Shown here in pieces: positions 1 through 9,475 of a stretch of DNA of 64,000 bases. The first letter of the stretch is position 1; every line of letters starts with the position of its first letter. The stretch is from contig JAADHK010000097.1 in assembly GCA_013151835.1 (NCBI GenBank), positions 38,620 to 102,619 on the forward strand, given 5' to 3'. The DNA is from Deltaproteobacteria bacterium. GTDB taxonomy: Bacteria > Desulfobacterota > Desulfobacteria > Desulfobacterales > Desulfosalsimonadaceae. The notes beneath the pieces were generated by a model, which was not told where the DNA came from, did not search any database, and saw only the letters and a list, made by a program, of their open reading frames with translations. A program made the translations under genes and the position numbers.

Positions 1-192
1 ATTATTGCCGGATTTGACATAAATGTTATCCGTATTACTTTGTAAGAAGATTGGCCGGGCAGCCGGTTGTCGGCCCGCCGGGAATTTATATTGTGTTTAC
101 CACACGACCGGCGTATGTAAAACAGATTTTTCCACAAGTACGTCAAAAATGAGTTATACTCCATAACCGTTAAAGATATTCCGGGAGAAATA

Positions 193-2655
193 ATGGCTGA
201 AAGAGACAAGGACGACCTGATCCGGTTAATTGATGAAAACGATCCGCGTGACATAGAAATACCGGACAGGATTCCCGTTCTTCCCGTCAGGGACATCGTT
301 ATTTTTAATGACATGGTGCTTCCCCTTTTCATCGGCCGCGACAAGTCCTTAAAGGCCGTTGACGAGGCCATGAAAAAAGACAGGCTCGTCTTGCTTGCCA
401 CTCAGAGGGACCCGCTTGCGGATGATCCGGGACCGCGCGAGATATACAGGGTCGGGACCGTATGCAGGATATTGCGTATTTTGAAACTCCCGGACGGGCA
501 TTTCAAGGTCCTGGTGCACGGCATTGAAAAGGCGAAGATCCAAAGGTTTATAAATTGCAAGACCCATTACGAAGTCAAACTCCATGTGATTAAGGAAGAG
601 CCGCCTGAAAAAATTGAACTGGAACATCAGGCACTGATGCGTATTGTACGGGAGCATTGCGAAAAAATTCTCACCATCAGGGGTGAATACACGGGTGAAA
701 TCGGAATACTCTTAGGCGAGATCAATGATCCCGGTAAACTCGCCGATCTTGTGGCCTCGAACCTGAAACTTAAAATCGAGGAAGCCCAGGGACTGCTTGA
801 AATAGACGACTCCATGGAGCGGTTGATGGAGGTAAATAATTATTTGACCCGGGAGGTTGAGCTTTCTACCGTTCAGGCCAAGATTCAGTCCACCGTGCGC
901 GATGAAATATCCAAAAACCAGCGGGATTATTTTTTGCGTGAGCAGGCCAGGGCCATTCACCGGGAACTTGGGGACATGGATGAACGGTCAGAGGATATCA
1001 CCGAATTCATGGAAAAGATCCGCAAGGCCAGGATGCCGGCGCAGGCGCAAAAGGAATGTGAGAAGCAATTATCCCGCCTTGAACAGATGCATCCGGATTC
1101 ATCAGAGGCGACGATTATACGCACGTACATGGACTGGCTCGTTGAACTGCCCTGGAGCAAGTCCACAAAAGATCTGATTGATATCAAAGCCGCCAAGGAA
1201 GTTCTGGATGAACGGCATTATGGCCTTGCGCCCGTAAAAGACCGGATCCTCGAATATCTTTCCGTACGGAAACTCAATCCCAAGAAAAAGGGGCAGATTC
1301 TCTGTTTTGTGGGCCCTCCCGGCGTGGGTAAAACCTCCCTGGGCCAGGCCATTGCCACGGCCATGAATCGTAAATTTTTTCGAATGTCTCTGGGAGGGAT
1401 AAGAGACGAGGCCGAGATCCGAGGGCATCGGCGGACCTATATCGGGTCCATGCCCGGAAGAATTCTCCAGGGGCTTTCCCAGTGCAAGACCAACAACCCT
1501 GTTTTCATGATGGACGAGGTGGATAAGATTGGAGTGGATTTCAGAGGCGATCCCGCGTCTGCCCTGCTGGAGGCCCTTGATCCCGAGCAGAATGTCGGCT
1601 TTGTGGACCATTTTGTAAACATGCCCTTTGATCTGTCAAAGGTCTTGTTCATACTGACCGCAAACATAACGGATACTATCCCATATGCCTTGCTCGATCG
1701 GATGGAGGTGATTCAGCTTCCGGGTTATACGGAGGAAGAGAAGACCGCTATTGCCAAAAAGTACCTTTTTCCAAGGCAGCTTTTGGACAACGGACTTACG
1801 GAACAGGATTTGTCCGTAAGCCCGACAGCTCTTGAGCGAATCATCACCCAATATACTTCCGAGGCGGGATTGCGGAACCTGGAGCGTGAGCTTGCGGCCC
1901 TGTGCAGAAAGGTCGCCCGAAAAATCGCCGAGGGTAAGAAAGGCCGTTTTACGATTTCATGCGGCAATCTCCACAAGTACCTCGGCCCGCCGAAGTTCAT
2001 CCCCGAACTGGACCAGGACGACAGCCAGGTGGGCCTCGCAACCGGCCTTGCCTGGACCCAGGTGGGAGGTGAGGTCCTTTATATAGAGGTTTCGCTCATC
2101 GACGGGAAAGGCGAGCTTATCATCACCGGCCAGCTCGGGGATGTCATGCAGGAATCCGCCAGGGCTGCGGTTACCTTTGCGCGGTCAAGGCGCAAAGCCT
2201 TGGGAATTGAGAAAAAAGTGTTTGAAAACACTGATATCCATATTCACGTGCCGGCCGGGGCCATACCAAAGGATGGACCGTCGGCCGGGATATCAATGAC
2301 AACGGCCCTGATTTCCGCGCTTACGGATCGACCGGTAGACAGGTTAGTGGCCATGACCGGAGAAATTTCATTGCGGGGCCGGATTCTTCCCATCGGGGGG
2401 TTAAGGGAAAAGTCCATCGGGGCATTGCGGGCGGGAATCACGACCATTATAATACCCGAGAAAAATAAATCGGATTTGATGGAGATACCAAAGACCGTTT
2501 TAAAGAAAGTCCGGTTCATGCCGGTTTCAACCATTGACGAAGCCCTTGAAATCGCCATTGGCAATGGCGTGTTCATCGCTGAAACAGGACGGAAGTCATC
2601 AAAAAAATCAGTTCGAAAATCAGCCGGGAAATCAAAAGAGGCTCCCGGTAAATGA
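193..2655 (+). CDS. lon: ATP-dependent protease Lon
   Basis: This encodes an 820-residue cytoplasmic AAA+ serine protease that degrades misfolded and regulatory proteins. The N-terminal substrate-binding LON domain covers about residues 20-230. The AAA+ module has a Walker A motif GPPGVGKT near residue 375 and a Walker B FMMDEVDK further on. The C-terminal protease domain shows the KDGPSAG motif with catalytic Ser697 and Lys740 in GGLREKS. Length is normal for the family. The tail after the protease domain is a Lys/Ser-rich extension. The ATG follows GGGAG with suitable spacing. The stop overlaps the tsaB start by 4 bases, so the two are probably co-translated. I saw no clear heat-shock promoter in the 192 bases upstream. 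Confidence 0.97.
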   Translation: MAERDKDDLIRLIDENDPRDIEIPDRIPVLPVRDIVIFNDMVLPLFIGRDKSLKAVDEAMKKDRLVLLATQRDPLADDPGPREIYRVGTVCRILRILKLPDGHFKVLVHGIEKAKIQRFINCKTHYEVKLHVIKEEPPEKIELEHQALMRIVREHCEKILTIRGEYTGEIGILLGEINDPGKLADLVASNLKLKIEEAQGLLEIDDSMERLMEVNNYLTREVELSTVQAKIQSTVRDEISKNQRDYFLREQARAIHRELGDMDERSEDITEFMEKIRKARMPAQAQKECEKQLSRLEQMHPDSSEATIIRTYMDWLVELPWSKSTKDLIDIKAAKEVLDERHYGLAPVKDRILEYLSVRKLNPKKKGQILCFVGPPGVGKTSLGQAIATAMNRKFFRMSLGGIRDEAEIRGHRRTYIGSMPGRILQGLSQCKTNNPVFMMDEVDKIGVDFRGDPASALLEALDPEQNVGFVDHFVNMPFDLSKVLFILTANITDTIPYALLDRMEVIQLPGYTEEEKTAIAKKYLFPRQLLDNGLTEQDLSVSPTALERIITQYTSEAGLRNLERELAALCRKVARKIAEGKKGRFTISCGNLHKYLGPPKFIPELDQDDSQVGLATGLAWTQVGGEVLYIEVSLIDGKGELIITGQLGDVMQESARAAVTFARSRRKALGIEKKVFENTDIHIHVPAGAIPKDGPSAGISMTTALISALTDRPVDRLVAMTGEISLRGRILPIGGLREKSIGALRAGITTIIIPEKNKSDLMEIPKTVLKKVRFMPVSTIDEALEIAIGNGVFIAETGRKSSKKSVRKSAGKSKEAPGK

Positions 2656-3329
2656 AAATACTCGCCGTTGATACCGCGACTCCAACATGTGGCGTGGCGA
2701 TTGTCGATGACGAGCGGGTCTGCGCGTCCATGACGATAAATCCGGGGTGCACCCATTCCAGGTCCGTCATGGGTCTGATAAAAAGCGCGCTCGATGCGGC
2801 TTGTGTTTCTGTGCCCGACATCGATGCTTTTGCCATAACCACGGGGCCTGGGAGCTTTACCGGGCTCAGGATAGGGATGGCCGTAATAAAGGGCCTTGCC
2901 ATGGCTGCGGGAAAACCGGTTTGCGGAGTATCCTCCCTTGAGGCCCTGGCAGCGCCTTTTGTTACGAGCACTGCCTTGGTCTGTTCAATAATTGATGCGC
3001 GCAAACATGAGGTGTATTTCGCGGTATATGGGAACGATGAAGGCAGGCTCGTGGAGGTGCAGCCTGCCGGGGTGGGTCCTGTTGCAGCCGTGACAGCGGC
3101 AATCAAGACGCCCTGCCTGTTCGTCGGGACCGGCGCATATGCCGCAAAACGGGAAATACTTGAAAGTCTTGGGGAATCGGCCGTGTTTGTCCCGGCCGGG
3201 TCCAATCTGATTAATCCAACGTTTGTGGCAGGCCTTGCCCGGACCCGTCTTTGCGAACATGGCCCGGATTTGCCGGAAACTCTTGCTCCGGTTTATGTCC
3301 GCCCGCCCGATGCGAAGAAAAGCCTGTGA
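2652..3329 (+). CDS. tsaB: tRNA threonylcarbamoyladenosine biosynthesis protein TsaB
   Basis: TsaB is the partner of TsaD and TsaE in making the N6-threonylcarbamoyl modification at A37 of ANN-decoding tRNAs. The 225-residue protein starts with the actin-like fold signature ILAVDTATPT. It then has the HSRSVMG segment and TTGPGSFTGLRIG, which are typical of TsaB. The Cys-rich N-terminal half is conserved and the C-terminal half is variable, as usual. The ATG overlaps the lon TGA in an ATGA arrangement, suggesting translational coupling to lon. Length matches the family. Confidence 0.93.
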   Translation: MKILAVDTATPTCGVAIVDDERVCASMTINPGCTHSRSVMGLIKSALDAACVSVPDIDAFAITTGPGSFTGLRIGMAVIKGLAMAAGKPVCGVSSLEALAAPFVTSTALVCSIIDARKHEVYFAVYGNDEGRLVEVQPAGVGPVAAVTAAIKTPCLFVGTGAYAAKREILESLGESAVFVPAGSNLINPTFVAGLARTRLCEHGPDLPETLAPVYVRPPDAKKSL

Positions 3330-3353
3330 ATATCCAGATCCTTTCACTTTTTA

Positions 3354-3380
3354 TTGACACACCTTCCTCAGGCTGATAAT
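3354..3380 (+). promoter_or_regulatory. candidate sigma70 promoter for psd
   Basis: TTGACA at 3354-3359 is followed after 15 bases by GATAAT at 3375-3380, about 50 bases before the psd ATG. The -35 hexamer is perfect. The spacer is shorter than the usual 16-18, so this is a sequence-based guess only. Confidence 0.4.
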
Positions 3381-3432
3381 CACAAGAGCTTAAAAGCAAG
3401 TGCCCTGTGGAATATACTAAAGGAATGTTATA

Positions 3433-4122
3433 ATGGATAAATACATCTGGGCCGATCCCGCGCAGGGATCGGCTTTTCCAGTGGCCCGGCCGGGTTATCC
3501 GATCATTGCCGCATCGGCATTTGTCACTCTTATTCTGGCCCTTATTGGTTTGAAATGCCTGACCCTGTCGGCCCTTTTTGTCACGGGGTTTATTTGTGCT
3601 TTTTTCCGTGATCCTGACCGGGTCACCCCGGATATTGAAAATGCAGTAATCTGTCCGGCCGACGGCCGGGTGGTCAGTGCGTCGGTTGTGAAGGAAAATC
3701 CCTTTGTGACTGGCCCCTGCATGAAGGTCGGGATATTCATGAACGTCTTTAACGTGCATGTAAACCGGATACCCGTAAATGGAGTCATCGAGTCCATAAC
3801 CTATCGGCCGGGCCGGTTTTTACCCGCAGACAAGACCGAAGCGTCCACTAAAAATGAACATAATGCCATTGTTATTAAAATGGAAGACGGGACCAGGGTC
3901 GGCGTGGTGCAGATCGCCGGGCTGGTCGCCCGCAGGATTATCTGCCGGAAGGCGGAAAGCGATTCAGTTGCCGCCGGCAGCCGTTTCGGCATGATCTGTT
4001 TCGGGTCCCGGGTTGACCTTTATCTTCCTCCCGACACAAGGATTACCGTTTCTGCCGGCGAAAAGGTAAAGGCCGGAAGCACGATCATCGGATACCTTAA
4101 GAAAGAGGATGTGTCCGCTTGA
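3433..4122 (+). CDS. psd: phosphatidylserine decarboxylase proenzyme
   Basis: This enzyme makes phosphatidylethanolamine from phosphatidylserine at the cytoplasmic membrane. The 229-residue short-type (archaeal/PSD-A like) proenzyme has an N-terminal hydrophobic stretch at about residues 25-60. It then has the FFRDPDR motif, the PADGRV motif, and FMNVFNVHVNR. The self-cleavage site is in RFGMICFGSRVD, where cleavage before the Ser of GSRV should create the pyruvoyl cofactor. No pssA partner is adjacent. The next gene belongs to amino-acid metabolism and starts 40 bases later. Confidence 0.93.
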   Translation: MDKYIWADPAQGSAFPVARPGYPIIAASAFVTLILALIGLKCLTLSALFVTGFICAFFRDPDRVTPDIENAVICPADGRVVSASVVKENPFVTGPCMKVGIFMNVFNVHVNRIPVNGVIESITYRPGRFLPADKTEASTKNEHNAIVIKMEDGTRVGVVQIAGLVARRIICRKAESDSVAAGSRFGMICFGSRVDLYLPPDTRITVSAGEKVKAGSTIIGYLKKEDVSA

Positions 4123-4162
4123 CGGACTTTTTATCAGATTATATTATTTTGGAGTGTAAATC

Positions 4163-5248
4163 ATGACAAAGAGTTATTCCATCGCCGTTATTCCCGGGGA
4201 CGGGACCGGCCCGGAAGTTGTTGCCGAAGGGGTCAAGGTATTAAAAACCGCAGCGGACACCTTCGGCTTTAAATTAAATTTCACTAATTACCCTCTGGGC
4301 GGGGACCATTATTTAAAGACCGGCGAAATACTTTCCGACAAAACCATTGCAGATCTTAAAAAAGCCGATGCTATTTTTCTTGGCGCCATCGGCAATCCAA
4401 AGGTAAAACCCGGCATTCTGGAAAAGGGGATTTTACTTAAACTTCGATTCGACCTTGACCAGTACATCAACCTGCGTCCCGTAAAGCTCTATGAAGGTGT
4501 TGAAACACCCCTCAAGGATAAAGGACCCGATGAAATCGATTTTGTCGTGGTCCGGGAAAACAGCGAAGGCCTGTATACCGGCGCGGGCGGATGCCTGAAA
4601 AAAGGCACGCCCGACGAGGTTGCGGTCCAGGAATCCATAAACACCCGTAAGGGTGTTGAACGGTGCATAAGGTACGCATTTGAATACTGCCGCAAGCGTA
4701 ACAAGGGAAAGAAACTTACCCTGTGCGGCAAGACAAATGTTTTAACTCATGCATTCGACCTCTGGGAACGGGCGTTTTATGCGGTAGCCGAAGAATATCC
4801 GGACATAAAAACCGATTACGCTCACGTGGACGCCACATGCATGTGGATGGTAAAAAATCCCGAGTGGTTTGACGTGATCGTGACCGACAACATGTTCGGG
4901 GATATCATCACCGACCTCGGGGCCATGATCCAGGGCGGAATGGGAATTGCCGCAGGCGGGAACATCAATCCCGAAGGCGTTTCCATGTTCGAGCCCATCG
5001 GCGGGTCAGCGCCGAAATATACCGGAATGCAGGTCATAAACCCCCTGGCCGCCATTTCGGCGACCCAGCTTCTGCTCGAAACCCTGGGCGAGGCTGATGC
5101 TGCGGCCAGGGTTGAGGCTTCGGTTAAAAAGGTTCTAAAAGACGATATAAAAGATGTCTCCGCCGGGCGTATGGGTTTCACTACATCCGGGGTGGGTGAT
5201 CTGGTGGCAGGGTATGTGAAAAATGGAATCCCGGAGGTCGGCGCGTGA
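4163..5248 (+). CDS. leuB: isopropylmalate/isocitrate dehydrogenase family protein, LeuB-like
   Basis: The 361-residue protein belongs to the NAD(P)-dependent beta-decarboxylating dehydrogenases. It has the N-terminal AVIPGDGTGPE motif, the substrate loop LKLRFDLDQYINLRP, catalytic Tyr in SEGLYTG, and the metal-binding stretch DNMFGDIITDLGAMIQGG. The cofactor region is EPIGGSAPKYTG. The RFDLDQYxNLRP loop is closest to 3-isopropylmalate dehydrogenase (leucine synthesis). Tartrate or homoisocitrate dehydrogenases share these motifs, so substrate is not settled. No leuA, leuC or leuD is nearby. The stop overlaps the greA start. Confidence 0.75.
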   Translation: MTKSYSIAVIPGDGTGPEVVAEGVKVLKTAADTFGFKLNFTNYPLGGDHYLKTGEILSDKTIADLKKADAIFLGAIGNPKVKPGILEKGILLKLRFDLDQYINLRPVKLYEGVETPLKDKGPDEIDFVVVRENSEGLYTGAGGCLKKGTPDEVAVQESINTRKGVERCIRYAFEYCRKRNKGKKLTLCGKTNVLTHAFDLWERAFYAVAEEYPDIKTDYAHVDATCMWMVKNPEWFDVIVTDNMFGDIITDLGAMIQGGMGIAAGGNINPEGVSMFEPIGGSAPKYTGMQVINPLAAISATQLLLETLGEADAAARVEASVKKVLKDDIKDVSAGRMGFTTSGVGDLVAGYVKNGIPEVGA

Positions 5249-5712
5249 AACCGGTACCGATTACAAAACAGGGTTATGAAATCCTGAAAAAGGAGCTTGC
5301 CCGGCTCAAGTCTGTGGAGCGGCCCGCGAATATCAGGGCCATCGAAGAGGCCCGCGCCCATGGCGATCTTTCCGAAAATGCGGAGTTTTCGGCTGCAAAG
5401 GAGCGCCAGTCGTTAATAGATGCCCGTCTTCGCGAACTCGAATACAAACTGGGAAATGCCGAGGTGATCGATCCGGACACACTGTCCAAGGACCGCGCCC
5501 TTTTCGGTTCGCGGGTGGTTCTGGAAAATCTTGACACCGGCGACGAAGTGACCTATCAGCTTGTGGGTCCGGATGAATCCGACATCAAGAGCGGAAGGAT
5601 ATCAATCGGATCTCCACTTGGGCGGGCCATGCTCGGTAAGGTGATCGGTGACGAGATAGTGATTAATGCACCGGGTGGTAAGAGGGAATACGAATTAGTA
5701 GAGATATTATGA
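5245..5712 (+). CDS. greA: transcription elongation factor GreA
   Basis: GreA rescues backtracked RNA polymerase by stimulating transcript cleavage. The 155-residue protein has the N-terminal coiled-coil finger with the acidic tip (HGDLSENAEF, residues about 38-47) that reaches the polymerase active site. The C-terminal FKBP-like domain ends with ISIGSPLGRAMLGK. The start is GTG at 5245, inside the last codons of the preceding dehydrogenase (GTGA overlap), so translation is likely coupled. rpoZ follows 16 bases downstream, which groups two RNA polymerase accessory factors. Confidence 0.95.
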   Translation: MKPVPITKQGYEILKKELARLKSVERPANIRAIEEARAHGDLSENAEFSAAKERQSLIDARLRELEYKLGNAEVIDPDTLSKDRALFGSRVVLENLDTGDEVTYQLVGPDESDIKSGRISIGSPLGRAMLGKVIGDEIVINAPGGKREYELVEIL

Positions 5713-5728
5713 TAAAAGGAGTTAGGAA

Positions 5729-5962
5729 ATGGCGCGAATAACAGTCGAAGACTGCCTGAAACGGATACCGAATCGTTTTTTTCTGGTTCAGGCAACTACA
5801 AAGAGGGTCAGGCAGTTGCTTGAGGGGAGCCCCAGGCTGGTTAAAGCCGACGGCAACGAGGATGTGGTTGCGGCCCTGCGGGAAATAGCCGCAGGCAAGG
5901 TTTTTGTAACCGAGAATTATACAACTTATCTGAATCCGGAAGAAGAGCAGCCGGATGAATGA
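5729..5962 (+). CDS. rpoZ: RNA polymerase omega subunit
   Basis: The 77-residue protein has the omega signature [24 protein letters not shown] followed by [10 protein letters not shown], which places it as the small assembly subunit of RNA polymerase. A GGAG ribosome site lies 8 bases before the ATG. The position directly after greA is consistent. Length is slightly short but within the omega range. Confidence 0.93.
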   Translation: MARITVEDCLKRIPNRFFLVQATTKRVRQLLEGSPRLVKADGNEDVVAALREIAAGKVFVTENYTTYLNPEEEQPDE

Positions 5963-5974
5963 CCCGGCAGGCTC

Positions 5975-6172
5975 GTGCACGCCTGCTTTTCAGTCTTCTC
6001 ATGCCTGGAATACCTTCATAAGGTCATAAGCCGGGATATGGGCCGGGCCATTGCCCGTTACGCGATGATTTCATCCGGGGGATCGTTCTTGGGGGTTTCG
6101 GGCGGCAAGGACAGTATGACGCTATTGTTGCTCTTAAACGAGAGGCTCGGGCGTATTCCGATTTTTGGATAA
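5975..6172 (+). pseudogene. truncated TtcA-like PP-loop ATPase fragment
   Basis: The reading frame encodes about 65 residues. They resemble only the N-terminus of TtcA-type tRNA thiolation enzymes: a helix (EYLHKVISRDMGRAIARYAMI), then the PP-loop SGGKDS and the following strand ending in RIPIFG. A full TtcA is about 250-300 residues with two CxxC motifs, all missing here. The frame stops 5 bases before the folE2 start. I read this as a remnant left by a deletion. A functional micro-protein is less likely. Confidence 0.65.
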
Positions 6173-6177
6173 AACCC

Positions 6178-6966
6178 ATGAAAGATGTACAAAACGAGCG
6201 GGATCACCGCAATATAGCAATCAACAAGGTCGGCATCAAGGGCCTGCGCTACCCCATTACCGTTCTGGATAAGAACAACGGGGAACAGCATACGGTTGCG
6301 ATGATCAACATGTATGTGGATTTGCCCCATGAAAGCAAGGGCACGCACATGAGCCGGTTTGTTGAGCTTCTTCACATGCTTGCCCCCAAACTCTCCCTCA
6401 AGATTTTCGCAGATATTCTCGAGCAGATGAAATCCCACTTAAACGCCGAGTCTGCCCATATTGAGGTTACCTTCCCTTTTTTTATAGAAAAAAAAGCCCC
6501 TGTGACAGGTGCGCCCGGGCTCATGGATTATACCTGCCGTTTGATCGGGTCGATTAATTCAAAATGCCGGATCGATCTGGTTTCCGAGGTTAATGTGCCG
6601 ATTTCATCGATATGCCCGTGTTCAAGGGAGATAAGCGATTTCGGGGCACATAATCAGCGGGGCGAGGTCTGCCTTTCCACAAGGTTTAAGAAATTTATCT
6701 GGATCGAGGATATGATAGAGCTTGCGGAAAACGCGGCTTCCTGCGATGTTTATTCGGTCCTGAAACGGGCGGATGAAAAATTCGTTACTGAAAAGGGGTT
6801 TTCCAATCCAAAGTTCGTGGAAGACATTGTGCGCGATATCGCCCTTGTGCTCGGGGAGGATGCAAATATCACATGGTTTTCCGTGTCCGTGGAAAATTTC
6901 GAATCGATTCACAACCACAACGCATATGCCTATATTACCGGCGGCAAAAAGCCGGACGGGGCGTGA
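6178..6966 (+). CDS. folE2: GTP cyclohydrolase FolE2 (type IB)
   Basis: FolE2 converts GTP to 7,8-dihydroneopterin triphosphate for folate and queuosine precursors, using metals other than zinc. The 262-residue protein carries the family hallmark SICPCSREISDFGAHNQRG (about residues 142-160) with the catalytic Cys and His. The C-terminal ESIHNHNAYAYI is also typical. Length is normal. It ends directly against the convergent dacB stop, with no base between the two genes. Confidence 0.95.
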   Translation: MKDVQNERDHRNIAINKVGIKGLRYPITVLDKNNGEQHTVAMINMYVDLPHESKGTHMSRFVELLHMLAPKLSLKIFADILEQMKSHLNAESAHIEVTFPFFIEKKAPVTGAPGLMDYTCRLIGSINSKCRIDLVSEVNVPISSICPCSREISDFGAHNQRGEVCLSTRFKKFIWIEDMIELAENAASCDVYSVLKRADEKFVTEKGFSNPKFVEDIVRDIALVLGEDANITWFSVSVENFESIHNHNAYAYITGGKKPDGA

Positions 6967-8238
6967 TTAATTGACGGGTACCAGTTTTTCAAGCTTTTTT
7001 ATAATCGCGTCAGTTGTTTTATCCGGTGTATTAATAAAGATCACAAAGGGATAAAGCCCACTTTTCCCCCGTATATAACCCGCCATGTTCCTCACATCCG
7101 AAAGCGTGCCGGTTTTATAGAAGATGCGGCCCTCATGCTTCATCAGCCCGTGATAAGGCTCAAACCGTTCCAGAACCTTTAAAAACATGGACGGCGATAT
7201 TTGGTTTGTGCGCGAAATCCCGGAGCCCTCAATTATTGTTGGGTGGATGAATAAAATTTTCGCCGCATATTCAGATATTGCGCGAACTCCCTTTTTAATG
7301 GTGGCCGGTTTGCCGTAAACCCGGGCGCCCGTAGCTAAAAGAACCTGGTTTGCCATGAAGTTGTTTGAAAATTTGAAGATTTTTTGAATGATCCCGGCAA
7401 GGGGAGGGGAGCATGCCGTGTAAATAAGCCGGCTGGAGGCAGGGTTTACACGCCCGGTCCTGACTCTGCCTGATATTTTAACCCCCTTTTGTGCAAGAAA
7501 AAAGGCGAACATCTCGCCCGCATAGCGTGCGGCCTGACCTTCATCGGTCGTAAGGAGTATCCTTCCGGCTTTTTCCCCGCTTTTTTCTATCCGTTGCATT
7601 ACCATGGGGAGAAGCGGGGTTTGTGCTTCCGCGCTCACGTATTTTCCCTGTCTGGTTTTATAATAAACCGTGTTGAAATTTACGCACAAGGCGCCGTTGG
7701 GCGAGTCATAGGGCTGAAGTGAATTTGTATCCGCGCCGGGAACCAGCACCGGTTGGGCCACGAATGTATCGTCGATTATGATATCCTTGACAGACGAAAT
7801 TTTTTCAGCCAGACGGCCGGAAATGGATGAAACCCGTTCGGAAACCATGAATGGATCGCCATACCCCTTGATTACGAGATTTATATCTTTGTCCAGGTAA
7901 AAATCTGTTTTAAAGCAAAAATTTTCCCCGAGATAATGGATGGCGGCAAGGGCGGTGAGTATCTTGAGCGTTGATGCCGGCATCCTTTGCAAGTCGGCGT
8001 TTTTAGACAGGAGTATCGATCCGTCGGGGTTTGCGAGTAAAAGGGAATCTTTTGGTCCGATTTGCCTAACAATCGTGTCGGTATGCATCCCGGATGCCGT
8101 CGCGCATGCAACAAAAACAAAGACGATGAAAAGTAGGGGCATGCCCCCGTGCCTGCCCATGCCCCCGTGCCTGCCCATGCCCCCGTGCCTGCCCTTTTTA
8201 GCCATTGCAAGTATGCGTCTGGAAGGGTTTGCAATCAT
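6967..8238 (-). CDS. dacB: D-alanyl-D-alanine carboxypeptidase/endopeptidase (PBP4 family, S13)
   Basis: This is a periplasmic peptidoglycan hydrolase of the S13 family. Serine peptidase motifs are visible: STLK with Ser89 and Lys92, SNN in [10 protein letters not shown], and KTGT near the C-terminus. A hydrophobic export segment lies at about residues 33-50. Before it is an odd 18-residue stretch made of three perfect GRHGGM repeats, encoded by an 18-bp tandem repeat. Each repeat ends in an in-frame ATG, so translation could start at several places. I keep the 8238 start because it overlaps the dtd stop as ATGA. At 423 residues the protein is somewhat short for PBP4, suggesting reduced inserted domains. 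Confidence 0.9.
   Translation of the reverse strand: MIANPSRRILAMAKKGRHGGMGRHGGMGRHGGMPLLFIVFVFVACATASGMHTDTIVRQIGPKDSLLLANPDGSILLSKNADLQRMPASTLKILTALAAIHYLGENFCFKTDFYLDKDINLVIKGYGDPFMVSERVSSISGRLAEKISSVKDIIIDDTFVAQPVLVPGADTNSLQPYDSPNGALCVNFNTVYYKTRQGKYVSAEAQTPLLPMVMQRIEKSGEKAGRILLTTDEGQAARYAGEMFAFFLAQKGVKISGRVRTGRVNPASSRLIYTACSPPLAGIIQKIFKFSNNFMANQVLLATGARVYGKPATIKKGVRAISEYAAKILFIHPTIIEGSGISRTNQISPSMFLKVLERFEPYHGLMKHEGRIFYKTGTLSDVRNMAGYIRGKSGLYPFVIFINTPDKTTDAIIKKLEKLVPVN
8141..8194. repeat. three perfect 18-bp tandem repeats inside dacB
   Basis: The unit atgcccccgtgcctgccc occurs three times without a mismatch at 8141-8158, 8159-8176 and 8177-8194. On the coding (minus) strand it encodes GRHGGM, keeps frame, and places an ATG every 18 bases just before the export segment of DacB. 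Confidence 0.95.
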
Positions 8239-8723
8239 TCCAGTGGCCCGGAAATTATAGCAGATTGCTTTTTAGCGCCGGTTTTCGGGCTTTCCACAAT
8301 CAGGGTTACCGGCCCGTCGTTTGTCAGGGAAACAACCATCATGGCCCCGAAACTGCCGGTCTCCACACGAATCCCCTCTGCCTGCACCTGGTCTGTAAAT
8401 GCCGTATAAAGGGATTCGGCAATATCCGGGCGGGCGGCGTTTATAAAGGATGGCCTTCGTCCCTTGCGGCAGTCGCCCAAAAGTGTGAACTGGGAAACAA
8501 CGAGCATTTCACCGCCAATGTCGAGCAGAGAGCGGTTCATTTTTCTGTGCCTGTCTTCGAATATGCGAAGGTTTATTATCTTGTTTGAAAGGAAATTGAC
8601 GTCGGCAAGGGTGTCGCCTTCCGCCACACCCAGAAGAACCAGGAGGCCGGGGCCTATCTCTGAGATCATCTCGCCGGAAACCGAGACAGAACTTTTTTTA
8701 ACCCGCTGTATAACTGAGATCAT
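8235..8723 (-). CDS. dtd: D-aminoacyl-tRNA deacylase
   Basis: Dtd removes D-amino acids (and glycine from tRNA-Ala) mischarged onto tRNA. It begins [15 protein letters not shown] and has the two active-site motifs, SQFTL in [12 protein letters not shown] and the cross-subunit Gly-Pro motif in [13 protein letters not shown] start it at 8723, where the ATG overlaps the larB TGA. The longer upstream frame reads into larB. The product is about 162 residues, some 15 longer than usual because of a Lys-rich tail. Its stop overlaps dacB by 4 bases. Confidence 0.93.
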   Translation of the reverse strand: MISVIQRVKKSSVSVSGEMISEIGPGLLVLLGVAEGDTLADVNFLSNKIINLRIFEDRHRKMNRSLLDIGGEMLVVSQFTLLGDCRKGRRPSFINAARPDIAESLYTAFTDQVQAEGIRVETGSFGAMMVVSLTNDGPVTLIVESPKTGAKKQSAIISGPLE

Positions 8724-9475
8724 AGACTTAGATGATTTATGGTGGACGCCACACACCCCGCCCCAAATCCGTTGTCGATGTTTACCACGGACACGTTTGA
8801 AGCGCATGAATTTAACATGGCAAAAAGGGCCGTAAGTCCGGAAAAGCTGGTGCCGTAGCCAACGCTGGTGGGAAGCCCGATTATGGGCCGGTTGACAAGG
8901 CCCGCGACCACGCTGGGAAGCGCGCCTTCCATGCCTGCGGCAACTATAATAACCGATGCCTTCTCCATTGCCTCCCTGTGGACAAAGAGTCGATGAATTC
9001 CTGCAACGCCCACGTCCCGGATTTGAGAGGTTCTGTTTCCCATGGCCACGGACGTAAGATATGCTTCCTGGGCAACCGGAATGTCAGAGGTGCCCGCGCA
9101 CATCACAAGGACTTCTCCCTTCCCGGTCACGGGGATTTCTCCTTTTGATTTTATCAATATCCGGGATTCGGGATGGTAGTTCGCGTCGGAAAATCTGCGG
9201 CACACCCGGTCCGCCTTGTCTGCGTCAAGCCGGGTTACCATGACCACGGGCTCATGTTCGGCCAGTTTTTCCATGATCCCTATCACCTGATCTGCGGTTT
9301 TATCCTGTCCGAATATCGTTTCCGGAAAACCCTTGCGTAAGCTCCGGTGATGATCGATGCTGGCAAACCCGATGTCCTCGAAATCAAAATGACGCAGCGA
9401 GTCGGTTGCGTCGCTGACGGTCATTTCGCCACTTGCCACCGCTGCCAGGAGTTTTTCAAGCACGCCCTTATTCAT
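8720..9475 (-). CDS. larB: LarB-type nicotinate adenine dinucleotide carboxylase
   Basis: LarB carboxylates and hydrolyses nicotinic acid adenine dinucleotide, the first step to the nickel-pincer cofactor of lactate racemase-type enzymes. The 251-residue protein has the LarB N-terminal helical part ([14 protein letters not shown]) and a C-terminal AIR-carboxylase-like domain with [26 protein letters not shown] and GLPTSVGYG. The usual partners larC and larE are not in the window. Both ends overlap neighbours by 4 bases, so it is expressed with the coiled-coil gene and dtd. Confidence 0.9.
   Translation of the reverse strand: MNKGVLEKLLAAVASGEMTVSDATDSLRHFDFEDIGFASIDHHRSLRKGFPETIFGQDKTADQVIGIMEKLAEHEPVVMVTRLDADKADRVCRRFSDANYHPESRILIKSKGEIPVTGKGEVLVMCAGTSDIPVAQEAYLTSVAMGNRTSQIRDVGVAGIHRLFVHREAMEKASVIIVAAGMEGALPSVVAGLVNRPIIGLPTSVGYGTSFSGLTALFAMLNSCASNVSVVNIDNGFGAGCVASTINHLSL

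Noticed and set aside
1..192. Heat-shock or sigma70 promoter for lon
   Set aside because: TTGACA at 14-19 has no convincing -10 at proper spacing and no sigma32-type boxes were found; the GC-rich hairpin near 52-81 has no T run.
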